Notes: a model not told the origin generated them from the sequence alone. A stretch of DNA of 64,000 nt from an uncultured Devosia sp. (GCF_963517015.1 NZ_CAUQDV010000001.1:2114001-2178000); one strand, 5' to 3'. Counted from the first letter of the stretch, positions 24,156-34,867 are shown. Numbers and translations: made by a program.

Positions 24156-25733
24156 TCAGCTCTGCATGGCCAGGCAGCTCATGTCCTGCTGCTTGAGCTG
24201 GTTGCACATGGCCGTTGCGTCATCGCGATCGCCGAAGCCGACGAAGCGAGCGCGGAAGAAGGTCTGGCCGTTCTTGTCGAAGCGTTCGACGTAGGAGCGG
24301 AAATCACCGAGGTTGCCGACCTTGCCGGCGGCGTCGGAGAGCATGGCGCGAGCGCTGTCTTCCGACGGGCCGGCGCCGATCTGTACGACCCATCCACCGA
24401 CGGCTGCTGCCGTCTGGACGGAACCCGAAGTCATCAGGTCGACTGGCTGCTGGGCCTGGTCGCCGCCGACATTGGCCGGAGGCGGCTGGAAGCCGAGCGG
24501 CGCGGAGGGGGCGGTCTGGCCAAGGGCCGAGGGCGGTGCGCCGAGGTTATAGCTTTCGGAAAGCCAGGCGCCGATGATGTCCTGGCTCGGATAGGCCGGC
24601 TGCGGCGCCTGGGAGGGCGCGGCCAGCGTATTGGCAGCCTGGACGGCAGCCTGCTGATTGAGATCGGCCGGCATGGGTGCGGGCTGCGGCGAAGTGCTGG
24701 CGACCACGACCTGAGGCATGGCCTGCGGCGGGGGGCTGTTGGCGGCGGCGAGCTGGGCCAGGCGGAAGCCGGGCATGGGCATGGGCATGACGAAGACCGG
24801 CCCGGCAGCCGGCGCCGACTGGGCAACTGCAACCTGAACATTGCCCTGGCGGCCCGGGATCGGAACCTGGGCGACATAATTGCCGCTGCGACCCTTGGGC
24901 AGATAGGCGGCAACCAGTTCACGGACCTTCTGGTCGCGCGAGCCTGCAGAGTTGAAGCCGAAGGCGATGATGACGATGTGGCGACCGTCCTTGCGGGCGG
25001 CAGTCATCAGGTTGGAGCCGGCCGCATTGATGTAGCCGGTCTTGATGCCGTCGACAGCGCCCATATAGCCGAGCACGCGGTTGTGGTTGCCATAGGTCGA
25101 CTTTCCGTAGTTGAAGCTACGGGTCTGGAAGAACTCGTAATAGTTCGGGAAGTGCTGGTAGATGGCGATGGCCAGGATCGCCTGGTCGCGCACCGTGGTG
25201 GTCTGGCCGCCGTCGGGCAGGCCCGAGGCATTGCGATAGGTGGTGTTGCGCATGCCCATGGCGCGGGCCGTGGCGGTCATGCGCTCGGCGAATTTTTCTT
25301 CGGAGCCGGAGATGTTCTCGGCGATGACGCGGGCCATGTCATTGGCCGACAGGGTCACCAGCGACTTGATGGCGTCTTCCACGGTGATTTCCGAGCCGGC
25401 GCGCAGGCCGAGCTTGGTCGGCACGGCAGCCGCAGCATGGCGCGAGACGGTCATCTTGGTGGAGAGCTTGAGATTGCCGGCGCTGAGCTCCTGGAACAGG
25501 ACGTAGAGCGTCATCACCTTGGCGACGGAAGCGGGATAGCGCTTGCTGTCGGCATTCTCTTCATAGAGCACCTGGTTCGACTTGGCGTCGACCACGATGC
25601 CCGCATATTTGCGCAGGTTTTCAATAGCGTGTGCCGGAGCTGCCATATGGGCGGAAACCGCCAGGGCAACAACAACTGCGGCAAGGGCGCGGGTCAGTAC
25701 GACGCGCCATGGGGTTTTCGCCTGGGAAGCCAC
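24156..25733 (-). CDS. D-alanyl-D-alanine carboxypeptidase with SPOR domain
   Basis: A 525-residue penicillin-binding protein of the S11/DacA type. Numbering is from a GTG at 25733, which follows GGAG and opens a normal signal peptide ending AHA; the frame is open further upstream but without a start context. Active-site motifs are SVAK (Ser69/Lys72), SAN (129-131) and KTG (231-233). After the catalytic and linker regions comes a 150-residue Pro/Ala/Gln-rich stretch, and from about 445 a SPOR domain (GGWVVQIGAGPSEDSARAML), which binds denuded glycan at division sites. It trims the terminal D-Ala of stem peptides in the periplasm, probably at the septum. Confidence 0.92.
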   Translation of the reverse strand: MASQAKTPWRVVLTRALAAVVVALAVSAHMAAPAHAIENLRKYAGIVVDAKSNQVLYEENADSKRYPASVAKVMTLYVLFQELSAGNLKLSTKMTVSRHAAAAVPTKLGLRAGSEITVEDAIKSLVTLSANDMARVIAENISGSEEKFAERMTATARAMGMRNTTYRNASGLPDGGQTTTVRDQAILAIAIYQHFPNYYEFFQTRSFNYGKSTYGNHNRVLGYMGAVDGIKTGYINAAGSNLMTAARKDGRHIVIIAFGFNSAGSRDQKVRELVAAYLPKGRSGNYVAQVPIPGRQGNVQVAVAQSAPAAGPVFVMPMPMPGFRLAQLAAANSPPPQAMPQVVVASTSPQPAPMPADLNQQAAVQAANTLAAPSQAPQPAYPSQDIIGAWLSESYNLGAPPSALGQTAPSAPLGFQPPPANVGGDQAQQPVDLMTSGSVQTAAAVGGWVVQIGAGPSEDSARAMLSDAAGKVGNLGDFRSYVERFDKNGQTFFRARFVGFGDRDDATAMCNQLKQQDMSCLAMQS

Positions 25734-25950
25734 CCGGTACTCCAGTTTTTCACACCGGACACTTCTGTGTCCGTACGCAACACAACATGCCGATCTCCGT
25801 GCGAGCCCCATCGCCCGGTCGATCCGCTAATTCGTGAGACTTTACGCGCCCGCCGTTACCATTCGGTAAAATGCGAAGGATTTTGGCGAGGGTGTGGAAG
25901 CTGAGTAACGGGTGAGTGACTTCGAGCAGTTACGGACGTGCCAAACACTC

Positions 25951-26085
25951 GATGTCATCCCGGCCTTGAGCCGGGATCCATCCCGAGATGTATGTGCTGC
26001 CGCAAGGTCTTGGTGATGGGTAGAACCACCTTGCGGCCGTGGCGCGATCTCGGGATGGGCCCCGGCTCAAGGCCGGGGTGACACC
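25951..26085. repeat. Dispersed palindromic repeat family A, copy 3
   Basis: The left arm GTCATCCCGGCCTTGAGCCG begins near 25953 and the right arm GGCTCAAGGCCGGGGTGAC ends near 26083. The inner arms CCGCAAGGT and ACCTTGCGG are as in copy 1. It is between the carboxypeptidase start region and the bioY end. Confidence 0.88.
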
Positions 26086-26144
26086 GTGGGTGGGGTAGCA
26101 TCTGTGGCCAATGCCCCCCACCTCAAGATCGACAGAACCTTACG

Positions 26145-26702
26145 TCAAACCCTCGTGCGGTTGCCGTAGTTGGTGGCGATGAACTGGCCGGCATAGGCGG
26201 CGATGACGGCCTTGACCAGGTCACCCGGCACGAAGATCAGGTTGCCGATCGCGGCGTCATAGGGCGAAAGGCCGACATAGGTGGCCAGCCAGGTGATGCC
26301 GCAGATATGGGTGATGATCACACCGGCAACGCCGGCGCCGAGGAAGCCGAGGAAGAGTTTCCAGCCGCCGGTGGCGCTGGCCGCGACCCTGTCAGCGATG
26401 AGACCGGTGACGAGCGCTGCCGGGATGAAGCCGACGAGATAGCCGGTGGTGGGACCAAAGAAGACGGCAAGGCCACCGCGGCCGCCGGACAGCACCGGCA
26501 GGCCGGCCGCGACCAGCACCATCAGCAGGAGCACGGAAAGCGTGCCGCCACGGGCGCCGAGCACGACGCCGGCCAGGATGATGCCCAGGCTCTGCGCCTG
26601 GATGGCGACGGGGAAAAAGCTCAACATGATGGGCGGGATAAAGCCCAGCACGACAATGATTGCCGTGAACAGCGCGATCAGGACCAGGGAGCGAGTTTGC
26701 AC
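26145..26702 (-). CDS. bioY: Biotin ECF transporter S component BioY
   Basis: A 185-residue membrane protein with six helices. ARGGTLSVLLLMVLVAAGLPVLSGGRGGLAVFFGPTTGYLVGF is the biotin-binding BioY signature, followed by LYLxxW-like THICGITWLATYVG and the C-terminal GDLVKAVIAAYAG. It captures biotin for uptake. The real start is a GTG at 26702; the longer frame upstream is antisense to nothing real but runs through bioN in another frame. It directly follows bioN (5-base gap) in the order bioM-bioN-bioY. Confidence 0.93.
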   Translation of the reverse strand: MQTRSLVLIALFTAIIVVLGFIPPIMLSFFPVAIQAQSLGIILAGVVLGARGGTLSVLLLMVLVAAGLPVLSGGRGGLAVFFGPTTGYLVGFIPAALVTGLIADRVAASATGGWKLFLGFLGAGVAGVIITHICGITWLATYVGLSPYDAAIGNLIFVPGDLVKAVIAAYAGQFIATNYGNRTRV

Positions 26703-26707
26703 TTTGG

Positions 26708-27331
26708 TTAGCCTTGTTTGGGTTCGGTTGGTTTGGAGCGGATGCCTCTGGCGTCGATGGCATTGGCGATGTCGTCGGCGCTTTGCAGCGTGCCGATCAC
26801 CATGGGCGCGAGAACGGTGGAGATGCGAAGCTTCAGCCCGCGGGCGCGATGGGCGTCGGAAACGGCGCGATAGCGGGCATGCACTTCGGGAATGAAGCGG
26901 ATGACCAGACCGATGGAGAGGCCGATGTCGCGGGCGTTGGCGAGGCCGATCCGCTCCAGCGGCTGGGCGAGGCGGGTGATGGTGTCGATGAAGGCGCCGA
27001 TCGTGGTCGTGGTGGTGACCAGCGTGGCAAAGAGGCTGAGCGAGCCGAGGCGCAATAGCACCAGCAGCGCGGCTTCGAGGCCGGTGGCAAAGGCGGTCCA
27101 GGCAACGACGACGGCAATGGTCAGCAACAGGGCCCAGGATTTGAGCCAATGCAGCAGGGCCGGGCGGCAGAGCGTCAAGCACAGCAGGACGATCAGGCCC
27201 GCGATGATGCCAAGGATGATGACGTCGCGCAGCGTGAAGAGCAGGATGGACAGTGCAAAGAGCGCCGCGAGCTTGGCAGTGGTGGGCAGGCGCTGCAGCG
27301 GGCCGCCATCACTCGTGTTCGAGAAGATCAT
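26708..27331 (-). CDS. bioN: Biotin ECF transporter transmembrane component BioN (EcfT)
   Basis: A 207-residue membrane protein. It has several hydrophobic segments in the first 120 residues. Then come the EcfT coupling helices with IGLVIRFIPEVHARYRAVSDAHRARGLKL; the Ala-Arg-Gly part is the conserved ATPase-contact motif. It links BioY to the BioM ATPase. Its ATG overlaps the bioM stop by four bases. The start encodes MIFSNTSDGGPLQRLPTTAK. Confidence 0.92.
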   Translation of the reverse strand: MIFSNTSDGGPLQRLPTTAKLAALFALSILLFTLRDVIILGIIAGLIVLLCLTLCRPALLHWLKSWALLLTIAVVVAWTAFATGLEAALLVLLRLGSLSLFATLVTTTTTIGAFIDTITRLAQPLERIGLANARDIGLSIGLVIRFIPEVHARYRAVSDAHRARGLKLRISTVLAPMVIGTLQSADDIANAIDARGIRSKPTEPKQG

Positions 27332-28029
27332 GCGACGAGCGCCTGGTAGCGGGCGATTGTCTCCGCAGAAGGACCGTCATGGATCAGCGCGCCTTCGTGG
27401 AACAGCAGGACGCGCTCGAAGCCGGCGAGGAGGCTCAGGTCATGGCTGACCACGATGACGTTTTCGGGCAGGTCGTGGATGGTGCGCTGGACGAGATTGC
27501 GGTTCTTCAGGTCGAGCTGGTTGGTCGGCTCGTCCATGATGACCACGTCGGGCTCGGTCACCAGTACCGAGGCGAGGGCAGCGAGCTGGATTTCTCCGCC
27601 CGACAGCTCATGGGCGCCGCGGTCCGCCAGATGGGTGATGCCGAGGCGGGCGAGCACGGTCGAAACCAGGCGCTCCACGTCCGGCTTGCCCAGGCGGCGC
27701 GATTGCAGGCCCAGGGCGATATCATCGCGGATCAGCGGCAGAACGATCTGGTTGGCGGGGTTCTGGAAGATATAGCCGACCTGGCTGCGGACCTTCGCGG
27801 CTTCCTTCACCGTGTCGTGGCCATTGGTCAGCACACGGCCGGCGGAGGGCTGGACCAGGCCATTGATCAGGCGGGAGAAGGTTGTCTTGCCCGAGCCATT
27901 GAGCCCGATGATGCCGATGCGGCGCTCGGTCAGCGTCAGCGAGAGCGGCTGGAGCACCACGCGGTCGGCGAATTTCGCCTCGGCCCTGTCAAACTCGATC
28001 CGCAATATGTGTCCCCTCGACGCGGGCAT
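27328..28029 (-). CDS. bioM: Biotin ECF transporter ATPase BioM
   Basis: A 233-residue ABC ATPase. Walker A is GLNGSGKTT, the Q-loop FQNPANQIV, the signature LSGGEIQ, Walker B VVIMDEPTN and the switch SHDL. FQNPANQIV is typical of ECF-type (CbiO/EcfA) ATPases. The ATG at 28029 has GGAGC ahead; the open frame to 28119 has no better start. It is first in the bioMNY operon. There is no obvious BioR palindrome in the 200 bases upstream. Confidence 0.92.
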   Translation of the reverse strand: MPASRGHILRIEFDRAEAKFADRVVLQPLSLTLTERRIGIIGLNGSGKTTFSRLINGLVQPSAGRVLTNGHDTVKEAAKVRSQVGYIFQNPANQIVLPLIRDDIALGLQSRRLGKPDVERLVSTVLARLGITHLADRGAHELSGGEIQLAALASVLVTEPDVVIMDEPTNQLDLKNRNLVQRTIHDLPENVIVVSHDLSLLAGFERVLLFHEGALIHDGPSAETIARYQALVA

Positions 28030-28229
28030 GGCTTTGCTCCGGGCGGCTCGCGCGGTCAAGCTCTGGATGGGGAAAGGCCGTGGATTTTCTCCATTCCGAA
28101 CCATTTCTGGAATGACCAATTTGGCCTGTCACAAAAACGAGAAGCTTTACCCCTTAACACTCACCGCTTTTTGCCTACATAATGGTCCTCACCATGCTGC
28201 TTCGTTTTTCTCACGACAGATGTCTATCC

Positions 28230-28652
28230 ATGATCCTACCTGACCTCCTCGCCACAACCGAAGAGGCCCCAGTCGCGATGCGCCTGGTGCCTGCGACCGC
28301 CCGTATGGGGCCCAAGGAGGATGATCCTGGCAAGGGCAGTGGGGGTGACAAGGGCGGCACCGAGACCGGGACCATCACCAAGACCCGGCCAAAAACCAAG
28401 CGTCCGAGCCTTTATCGGGTGCTTCTGCTCAACGACGACTACACGCCGATGGAATTCGTCGTTCTGGTCCTGCAGGACGTCTTCAACAAATCCCGTGAAG
28501 AAGCCATGCAGATCATGCTGCACGTTCACCAAAAGGGGGTGGGTGAGTGCGGCGTATATCCATACGAAGTGGCCGAAACCAAGGTCACCAGGGTCATGGA
28601 TACGGCACGCAAGAACCAGCATCCGCTGCAATGCGTGATGGAAAAGCAATAG
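28230..28652 (+). CDS. clpS: ATP-dependent Clp protease adaptor ClpS
   Basis: A 140-residue N-end-rule adaptor that delivers proteins with destabilising N-termini to ClpAP. The folded part starts at KTRPKTKRPSLYRVLLLNDDYTPMEFV (Asn/Asp of NDDYTPMEFV contact the N-degron), followed by MLHVHQKGVGECGVYPYEVAETKV and QHPLQCVMEK. The N-terminal 50 residues are flexible and enter the ClpA pore. The start is uncertain: ATGs at 28230, 28278 and 28305 are in frame and none has a strong ribosome site. clpA follows after nine bases. Confidence 0.93.
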   Translation: MILPDLLATTEEAPVAMRLVPATARMGPKEDDPGKGSGGDKGGTETGTITKTRPKTKRPSLYRVLLLNDDYTPMEFVVLVLQDVFNKSREEAMQIMLHVHQKGVGECGVYPYEVAETKVTRVMDTARKNQHPLQCVMEKQ

Positions 28653-28661
28653 GAACATCAT

Positions 28662-31001
<2,340 letters not shown>

Positions 31002-31004
31002 GAC

Positions 31005-31036
31005 AAAGGCCCGGAGCGATCCGGGCCTTTTTGTTT
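31005..31036 (+). terminator. Rho-independent terminator of clpSA
   Basis: AAAGGCCCGGA (31005-31015), loop GCGA, TCCGGGCCTTT (31020-31030), then TTTGTTT. A strong intrinsic terminator three bases after the clpA stop codon. Confidence 0.93.
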
Positions 31037-31251
31037 GGGGACAGACAGATCAGCCATGCCAATGAGCTGATTGACCGCTCCGCCGGTCTGCCGTATTTCA
31101 CTCCAGTCGAAATGAAGTCGCCGGTTGGTATCCCGGCACCGCACCAGCGGAATTCGGCGCGCGAGCGTCCCATCGGCATCACACCCTTAACATAGGCGTG
31201 GTGTTGGCATGGGATGGTCTCTGCCAGCGTCCGACCGTTGGAGAAACGACC

Positions 31252-31473
31252 TTGCCACTCAAAACCAGAATTATCATGCAATTGCTCATCAGCTGCATGA
31301 TGGCCTTCCTCATGTCGGGCATCATGGGCTTCATCAGCCTGGGCCCGCAATTCGTGTCGCATTGGCTGCTGGCCTTCGTCACCGCATGGCCGATCGCTTT
31401 CATCGTCAGCCAGGGCGTCGGCCCGATTGCCGTCAAGCTCGCCTTCCTGCTGGCGCCGCCGACACGCGGCTGA
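31252..31473 (+). CDS. DUF2798 family small membrane protein
   Basis: A 73-residue inner-membrane protein with two helices. LLISCMMAFLMSGIMGFI is followed by a short loop, then WLLAFVTAWPIAFIVSQGVGPIAVKLAFLL; the MSG...G, W..AW..A pattern is DUF2798. A TTG at 31252 has GGAG eight bases upstream and gives the usual basic start LPLKTR; an ATG at 31276 would cut into the first helix. The 215 bases before it hold no other gene. Function unknown. Confidence 0.75.
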   Translation: MPLKTRIIMQLLISCMMAFLMSGIMGFISLGPQFVSHWLLAFVTAWPIAFIVSQGVGPIAVKLAFLLAPPTRG

Positions 31474-31573
31474 GGCAATGTTGTGGGCCGGGGATCGCTC
31501 CGGCCCGTTTCGTCACGGCTCTGTCACAGGCAGGCGGTAACCCAGTAATGTTACACCATTACGGAGCCTCTTG

Positions 31574-32062
31574 ATGATCCGCCAATCCCTTCTCGCCATG
31601 CTTTTCGCCCTGCCACTGGCCGTGCCCGTTGTCGCTCAGGACCATGACCACGAGCACGAAGCCAGCGAGGGCAACCTGACCATTGTCCATCCCTGGGCGC
31701 GGGCCGCATCGGCTGGTGGCGAGAGCATGGTGTTTTTCGAAATCGAGAATGCGGGCGAAGCTGTGGAGCTGACCGGTGCAGAAACCGAAATTGCCGCCAG
31801 CGTCGAGCTGTTCGGTGCGGCGCTGGGAACTGACGCCAATCAGACCTGGCAGCCGGTGGGCGCCGTATCGGTGGCCGCAGGCGATTTCGTGCTCGAGCCC
31901 AGTGGGCTTGGCTTCCTCCTGACTGGCCTGACGCAGGATCTGCTGCAGGGCGAGGATTTCGAGATGGAAGTCGAGTTTGGCGACGGCACGCATATTCATG
32001 TGCATGTCGAGATCGAAGCGGCCGACGCCACCCAGCACAGCCATGCCGGGCATAGCCACTAA
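31574..32062 (+). CDS. PCu(A)C-like periplasmic protein with His-rich ends
   Basis: A 162-residue exported protein: a signal peptide ending VVAQ at about 22, then DHDHEHEASEG. A PCu(A)C-type beta-sandwich follows, with LTIVHPWARAASAGGESMVFFEIEN (35-59), then VAAGDFVLEPSGLGFLLTGL (100-119). The usual Cu(I) ligands are missing: the family's ELHEM stretch is ELFGA here, and the HLM after the glycine is GFL. Instead His clusters stand at 24-28, 140-144 (HIHVH) and 155-162 (HSHAGHSH). I infer periplasmic binding of a metal such as Zn or Cu through the tails. GGAG precedes the ATG. It lies tail-to-tail with an ABC transporter that has a His-rich loop. Confidence 0.8.
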   Translation: MIRQSLLAMLFALPLAVPVVAQDHDHEHEASEGNLTIVHPWARAASAGGESMVFFEIENAGEAVELTGAETEIAASVELFGAALGTDANQTWQPVGAVSVAAGDFVLEPSGLGFLLTGLTQDLLQGEDFEMEVEFGDGTHIHVHVEIEAADATQHSHAGHSH

Positions 32063-32074
32063 AGAAATCGGAGA

Positions 32075-32146
32075 CCGGCGGAGAGGCGTAGCTTCCTGAC
32101 TCCGCCGGCACTCTGGTGGGGGAGTCGCGCAAGCGGCTCCCTTCTT
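32075..32146. terminator. Hairpins between the PCu(A)C-like and ABC permease genes
   Basis: CCGGCGGAG (32075-32083) pairs with CTCCGCCGG (32100-32108). GGAGTCGC (32121-32128) pairs with GCGGCTCC (32133-32140) around a GCAA tetraloop, then CTTCTT. They separate two convergent genes and probably end the forward transcript. Confidence 0.55.
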
Positions 32147-32150
32147 CGTT

Positions 32151-32201
32151 GGTCGCGCTTTCGAACCGGAAAACCGGCAACCACTTTTCCTGAAAGCGCT
32201 C
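32151..32201. repeat. Short palindromic repeat family B, copy 2
   Basis: Core CGAACCGGAAAACCGGCAAC with CGCTTTC / GAAAGCG ends. It matches the element at 23706-23757 at most positions. It sits between convergent genes. Confidence 0.82.
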
Positions 32202-32214
32202 CCTTCTTGTTTCT

Positions 32215-33462
32215 TTAGCGCAATCCTTCGACAACTGGACGACGGTAGATCAGCAGGGCCGGGAGGGTGGCGAGGACGAGGCCCAGGGCGACGAGGATGG
32301 CCACGAGGCCATATTCGCGCGAACCGATCTGCGCCTGCATCGAAACACCCGTCTGCTGTGCCAGGAGTTCGGAGACGCCTGCTGCGACACCCCAGCCGAG
32401 GACGAGGCCGATCATGGCGCCGGTGACGATGATGGCGGCGACATAGACCCAGACCGTCGCGAAGATGAAAGCGCGGCCAGCGCCCAGCGCACGCAGGACG
32501 GCGAATTGCTGGCGCTGCAAATCGAGAATGGCGACGATGCCGGCAAGGATCGCTGCGATGACGAGGGCCTGGGCGGCCAGGGTCAGCGCACTCATGATGG
32601 CGGTGGCATTGCCGAGCAGGCCGTAGAGTTCCACCAGCACCTCGGCGGGGAAGAAGGCCGTGGACTGGGGCGTGCGATAGGCGCCGCGCAGGCCATAGGC
32701 GGCGGCGACGTCGCTGGGCTTTACGACGACGGCGGGCAGGCCGGGCAGGGCATCGGGGTCGAAGGGTGGGCCGAGATGAGTGTCCTCGGGTAGATGGCCA
32801 TTGCCCATGCCATGGGCCAGCCAGTTGTATTCGATCGGTACAATGACGGCCCGGTCCCAAGGCGTGCCGGTGGGCCGCATGCGGCCGACGACGGTCAGGT
32901 GCGGATGATCGTGTTCGCCTTCCACGACGCCGCCCGATTCCAGTGCATCGGCGGCCGCGTCGGCATCGGCGCCACCGCCGGCACCATGGCCATGCGAAAC
33001 TTCCAGCTCGTCACCGATGTGATGCGGTGAGAGCGCGCCAACCACCGCCTCCTCGACATCGGCAAAGACGCGTCCGTCGGAGAGCCCGCCTGACAGGTGG
33101 GTAACGAAATCGGCGGTGGTGCCGACGACGGGGGCCTCGTCGATGGAATCGCCAAAGCCGATCGGGGCAACGAAATCGGCTTGGTCTTCCTCGAACAGAT
33201 GACGGGTGATGGCCGGGTCGAGCAGTTCGACCGATGTGGGATCGAGATAGACGGTCGAGAACAGCACGTCATTGTGGCTGCCGGGAGCGGCGACGATGAG
33301 GTCGAACTTGTCGGCCGCGCGGGCGCTGCCGACGCGAAGGGCGCGTTCCTGGGCGGAAATGGCAATGCCCAGCGCAACGGCGAGGGCCACGATGACCGCA
33401 AAGAGAATGGCGGTGAAACGGTTGCGGCGCAGCGAGGCGAAGGCGATCGGTAGGGGATTCAT
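32215..33462 (-). CDS. FtsX-like ABC transporter permease with His-rich loop
   Basis: A 415-residue MacB/LolC-type permease. There is one N-terminal helix (17-37), a large periplasmic domain (about 40-280) and three C-terminal helices (290-400) ending LPALLIYRRPVVEGLR. The periplasmic part is unusual: between residues 147 and 223 it carries HHIG, SHGHGAGGGADADAAADAL, EGEHDHPH and LAHGMGNGH. This His/Asp-rich insertion suggests metal sensing or binding. Such permeases usually do not transport solutes through a channel but push periplasmic partners mechanically. Its start overlaps the ATPase stop by four bases, so the two form one complex. Confidence 0.85.
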   Translation of the reverse strand: MNPLPIAFASLRRNRFTAILFAVIVALAVALGIAISAQERALRVGSARAADKFDLIVAAPGSHNDVLFSTVYLDPTSVELLDPAITRHLFEEDQADFVAPIGFGDSIDEAPVVGTTADFVTHLSGGLSDGRVFADVEEAVVGALSPHHIGDELEVSHGHGAGGGADADAAADALESGGVVEGEHDHPHLTVVGRMRPTGTPWDRAVIVPIEYNWLAHGMGNGHLPEDTHLGPPFDPDALPGLPAVVVKPSDVAAAYGLRGAYRTPQSTAFFPAEVLVELYGLLGNATAIMSALTLAAQALVIAAILAGIVAILDLQRQQFAVLRALGAGRAFIFATVWVYVAAIIVTGAMIGLVLGWGVAAGVSELLAQQTGVSMQAQIGSREYGLVAILVALGLVLATLPALLIYRRPVVEGLR

Positions 33463-34136
33463 GCGGCTGCTCCGATGGAAACCGTGCTGCCATGATCGAG
33501 CTGGACCACGCTATCGGCCACGGCGCGCAACGCCGGATCGTGGGTCGCGACCAGAACCGTGCGGCCCTCGTCCTTCGCCAGTTTGCGTAACGTCTGGATT
33601 ACCGTTTCGCCGGAGGCGGCATCGAGGCTGGCCGTGGGTTCGTCGGCAAAGATCACTTGCGGATCAAGGATCAGGGCGCGGGCGATGGCGACGCGCTGCT
33701 GCTGGCCGCGCGACAAAAGGGATGTCCTGGTGCGGTTGAGCGGGACCTCCAGCTGGTCGAGCAGGGCTTTGGCCCGATCTCTCGCTGGCTGGGCCGAGAA
33801 GCGATCGAACCACAGGGGCACCAGAACATTGTCCAGCGGACTCAGCTCTTCGATCAGGTGGAAATTCTGAAAGATGAATCCGGCCGTCTGGCGGCGCCAG
33901 CGGTCGCGCCGGGACTCGCTGAGCCTGGCGATATCCTCGTCAGACCAGACCACGCTGCCGGCATCCGGGCGCAGCAGGCCGGACAGCAGGTAGAGCAGCG
34001 TGCTCTTGCCGGACCCGGACGGGCCGGCCAGGACGGTCAGCGAGCCGGGCGATACGGACAATTGCGGCAGGTCGATAATGCCTTCACCCGAAAAGGCGAG
34101 GCGCAGGCCAGAAGCGGCCAGGGGCAGTCCCGGCAT
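33459..34136 (-). CDS. ABC transporter ATPase (LolD/MacB type)
   Basis: A 225-residue ABC ATPase. Walker A is GPSGSGKST, the Q-loop FQNFHLIEELSPLDNVLVPL, the signature LSRGQQQRV (Arg in place of the usual second Gly), Walker B VIFADEPTASLD and the switch THDPAL. This is the class that drives FtsX-like permeases (LolD, FtsE, MacB). It is followed by its permease with an ATGA overlap, and preceded by the DUF3299-type gene nine bases away, so all three are one operon reading from 34577. Confidence 0.93.
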   Translation of the reverse strand: MPGLPLAASGLRLAFSGEGIIDLPQLSVSPGSLTVLAGPSGSGKSTLLYLLSGLLRPDAGSVVWSDEDIARLSESRRDRWRRQTAGFIFQNFHLIEELSPLDNVLVPLWFDRFSAQPARDRAKALLDQLEVPLNRTRTSLLSRGQQQRVAIARALILDPQVIFADEPTASLDAASGETVIQTLRKLAKDEGRTVLVATHDPALRAVADSVVQLDHGSTVSIGAAA

Positions 34137-34145
34137 GTGGCTTAC

Positions 34146-34577
34146 TCAGAGACGGGTATAGGTGGTGTCGAGCAGGCGGACCTTGCTGACGAAGCCGGTT
34201 GGCTCGTCCGTCTCGATGCCGGTGTCAAAAGTGCCGGTGACGCGGATCAGGTTGGAGAAGCGCGTGAACTCCATGTCGCCCTCGAAATAGGAGACGACGA
34301 TGTCGTTCGGCCAGTCCTGGGAATCGTCGCAGAACGGGCAGGTGGCCATGGGTGTCTTGGTCAGCACGAAGAAATTGATCTCGGGCTTGAGCGGTGGCGC
34401 CATGTAGCCGATCATTTCGATGCGCTGGCCCTGAAGTGCAATGGCTTCTTCGGACAGGTCCTTGCCGCGCGAATACATGTCGCGGAAGCGCAGGCTCGGC
34501 GTATTGGCAAAGGCTGGGGTGATCAGTGGAAAGAGGGAAGCGGCCGCAATGCCGCCGATGAGTGCGCGTCTATCCAT
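34146..34577 (-). CDS. DUF3299-type exported protein
   Basis: A 143-residue protein. An N-terminal Arg-Arg signal (MDRRALIGGIAAASLFP...AFA, Tat-like) is followed by EEAIALQGQRIEMIGYMAPPLKPEINFFVLTK and a CPFC pair (Cys80, Cys83) in MATCPFCDD. The C-terminal beta strands read VTGTFDTGIETDEPTGFVSKVRL. Length and the GYM.P...FL...C..C pattern recall DUF3299 proteins, which accompany zinc-related ABC systems in some Gammaproteobacteria. The ATG at 34577 follows AAGGA; the longer frame crosses a repeat. The CxxC and operon context suggest metal binding or thiol chemistry in the periplasm. Confidence 0.72.
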   Translation of the reverse strand: MDRRALIGGIAAASLFPLITPAFANTPSLRFRDMYSRGKDLSEEAIALQGQRIEMIGYMAPPLKPEINFFVLTKTPMATCPFCDDSQDWPNDIVVSYFEGDMEFTRFSNLIRVTGTFDTGIETDEPTGFVSKVRLLDTTYTRL

Positions 34578-34620
34578 GGTTTTGTCCTTCTTGTCCGCTG
34601 GCGTTGTGGCGCCTCCGCAC

Positions 34621-34746
34621 GATGTCACCCCGGCCTTGAGCCGGGGCTCATCCCGAGATCGCGACGCAGCCGCCAGGTCGACCCTTGGCCATCTTGCCCG
34701 AGGTACCATCTCAGGATGGATCCCGGCTCAAGGCCGGGATGACATC
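34621..34746. repeat. Dispersed palindromic repeat family A, copy 4
   Basis: Arms are GATGTCACCCCGGCCTTGAG... at the left and ...CTCAAGGCCGGGATGACATC at the right. The G/A variants of the two arms are swapped relative to copies 1-3, so this copy is in the opposite orientation. The inner part is less conserved (CGCCAGGTCG / CCTTGGC). Confidence 0.85.
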
Positions 34747-34824
34747 GAGAGTGTGGGCGCTTCGTGAAAAGTACCAGCCGTCTTTCTGTCCGGTATGACA
34801 GTCACGGCTTCGTGAAAATGGTGT

Positions 34825-34850
34825 GGCCGCCGGTCCGAAGATCGGCGGCC
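34825..34850 (-). terminator. Hairpin after the alkaline phosphatase gene
   Basis: GGCCGCCG (34825-34832) pairs with CGGCGGCC (34843-34850), 18 bases after the reverse-strand stop. The following T-run is weak (CACACCATTTT), so efficiency is uncertain. Confidence 0.6.
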
Positions 34851-34867
34851 GTGATCAAATCAACCGC

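Noticed and set aside
25951..26085. Riboswitch or ncRNA before the carboxypeptidase
   Set aside because: The strong fold here is the family-A repeat, present in four unrelated places.
26145..27182. Long version of bioY with an Arg/His/Pro-rich N-terminus
   Set aside because: The extension is the bioN gene read in the wrong frame; the BioY fold begins at the GTG at 26702.
28030..28229. BioR operator before bioMNY
   Set aside because: No TTATAGATA-type palindrome is visible in the gap between bioM and clpS.
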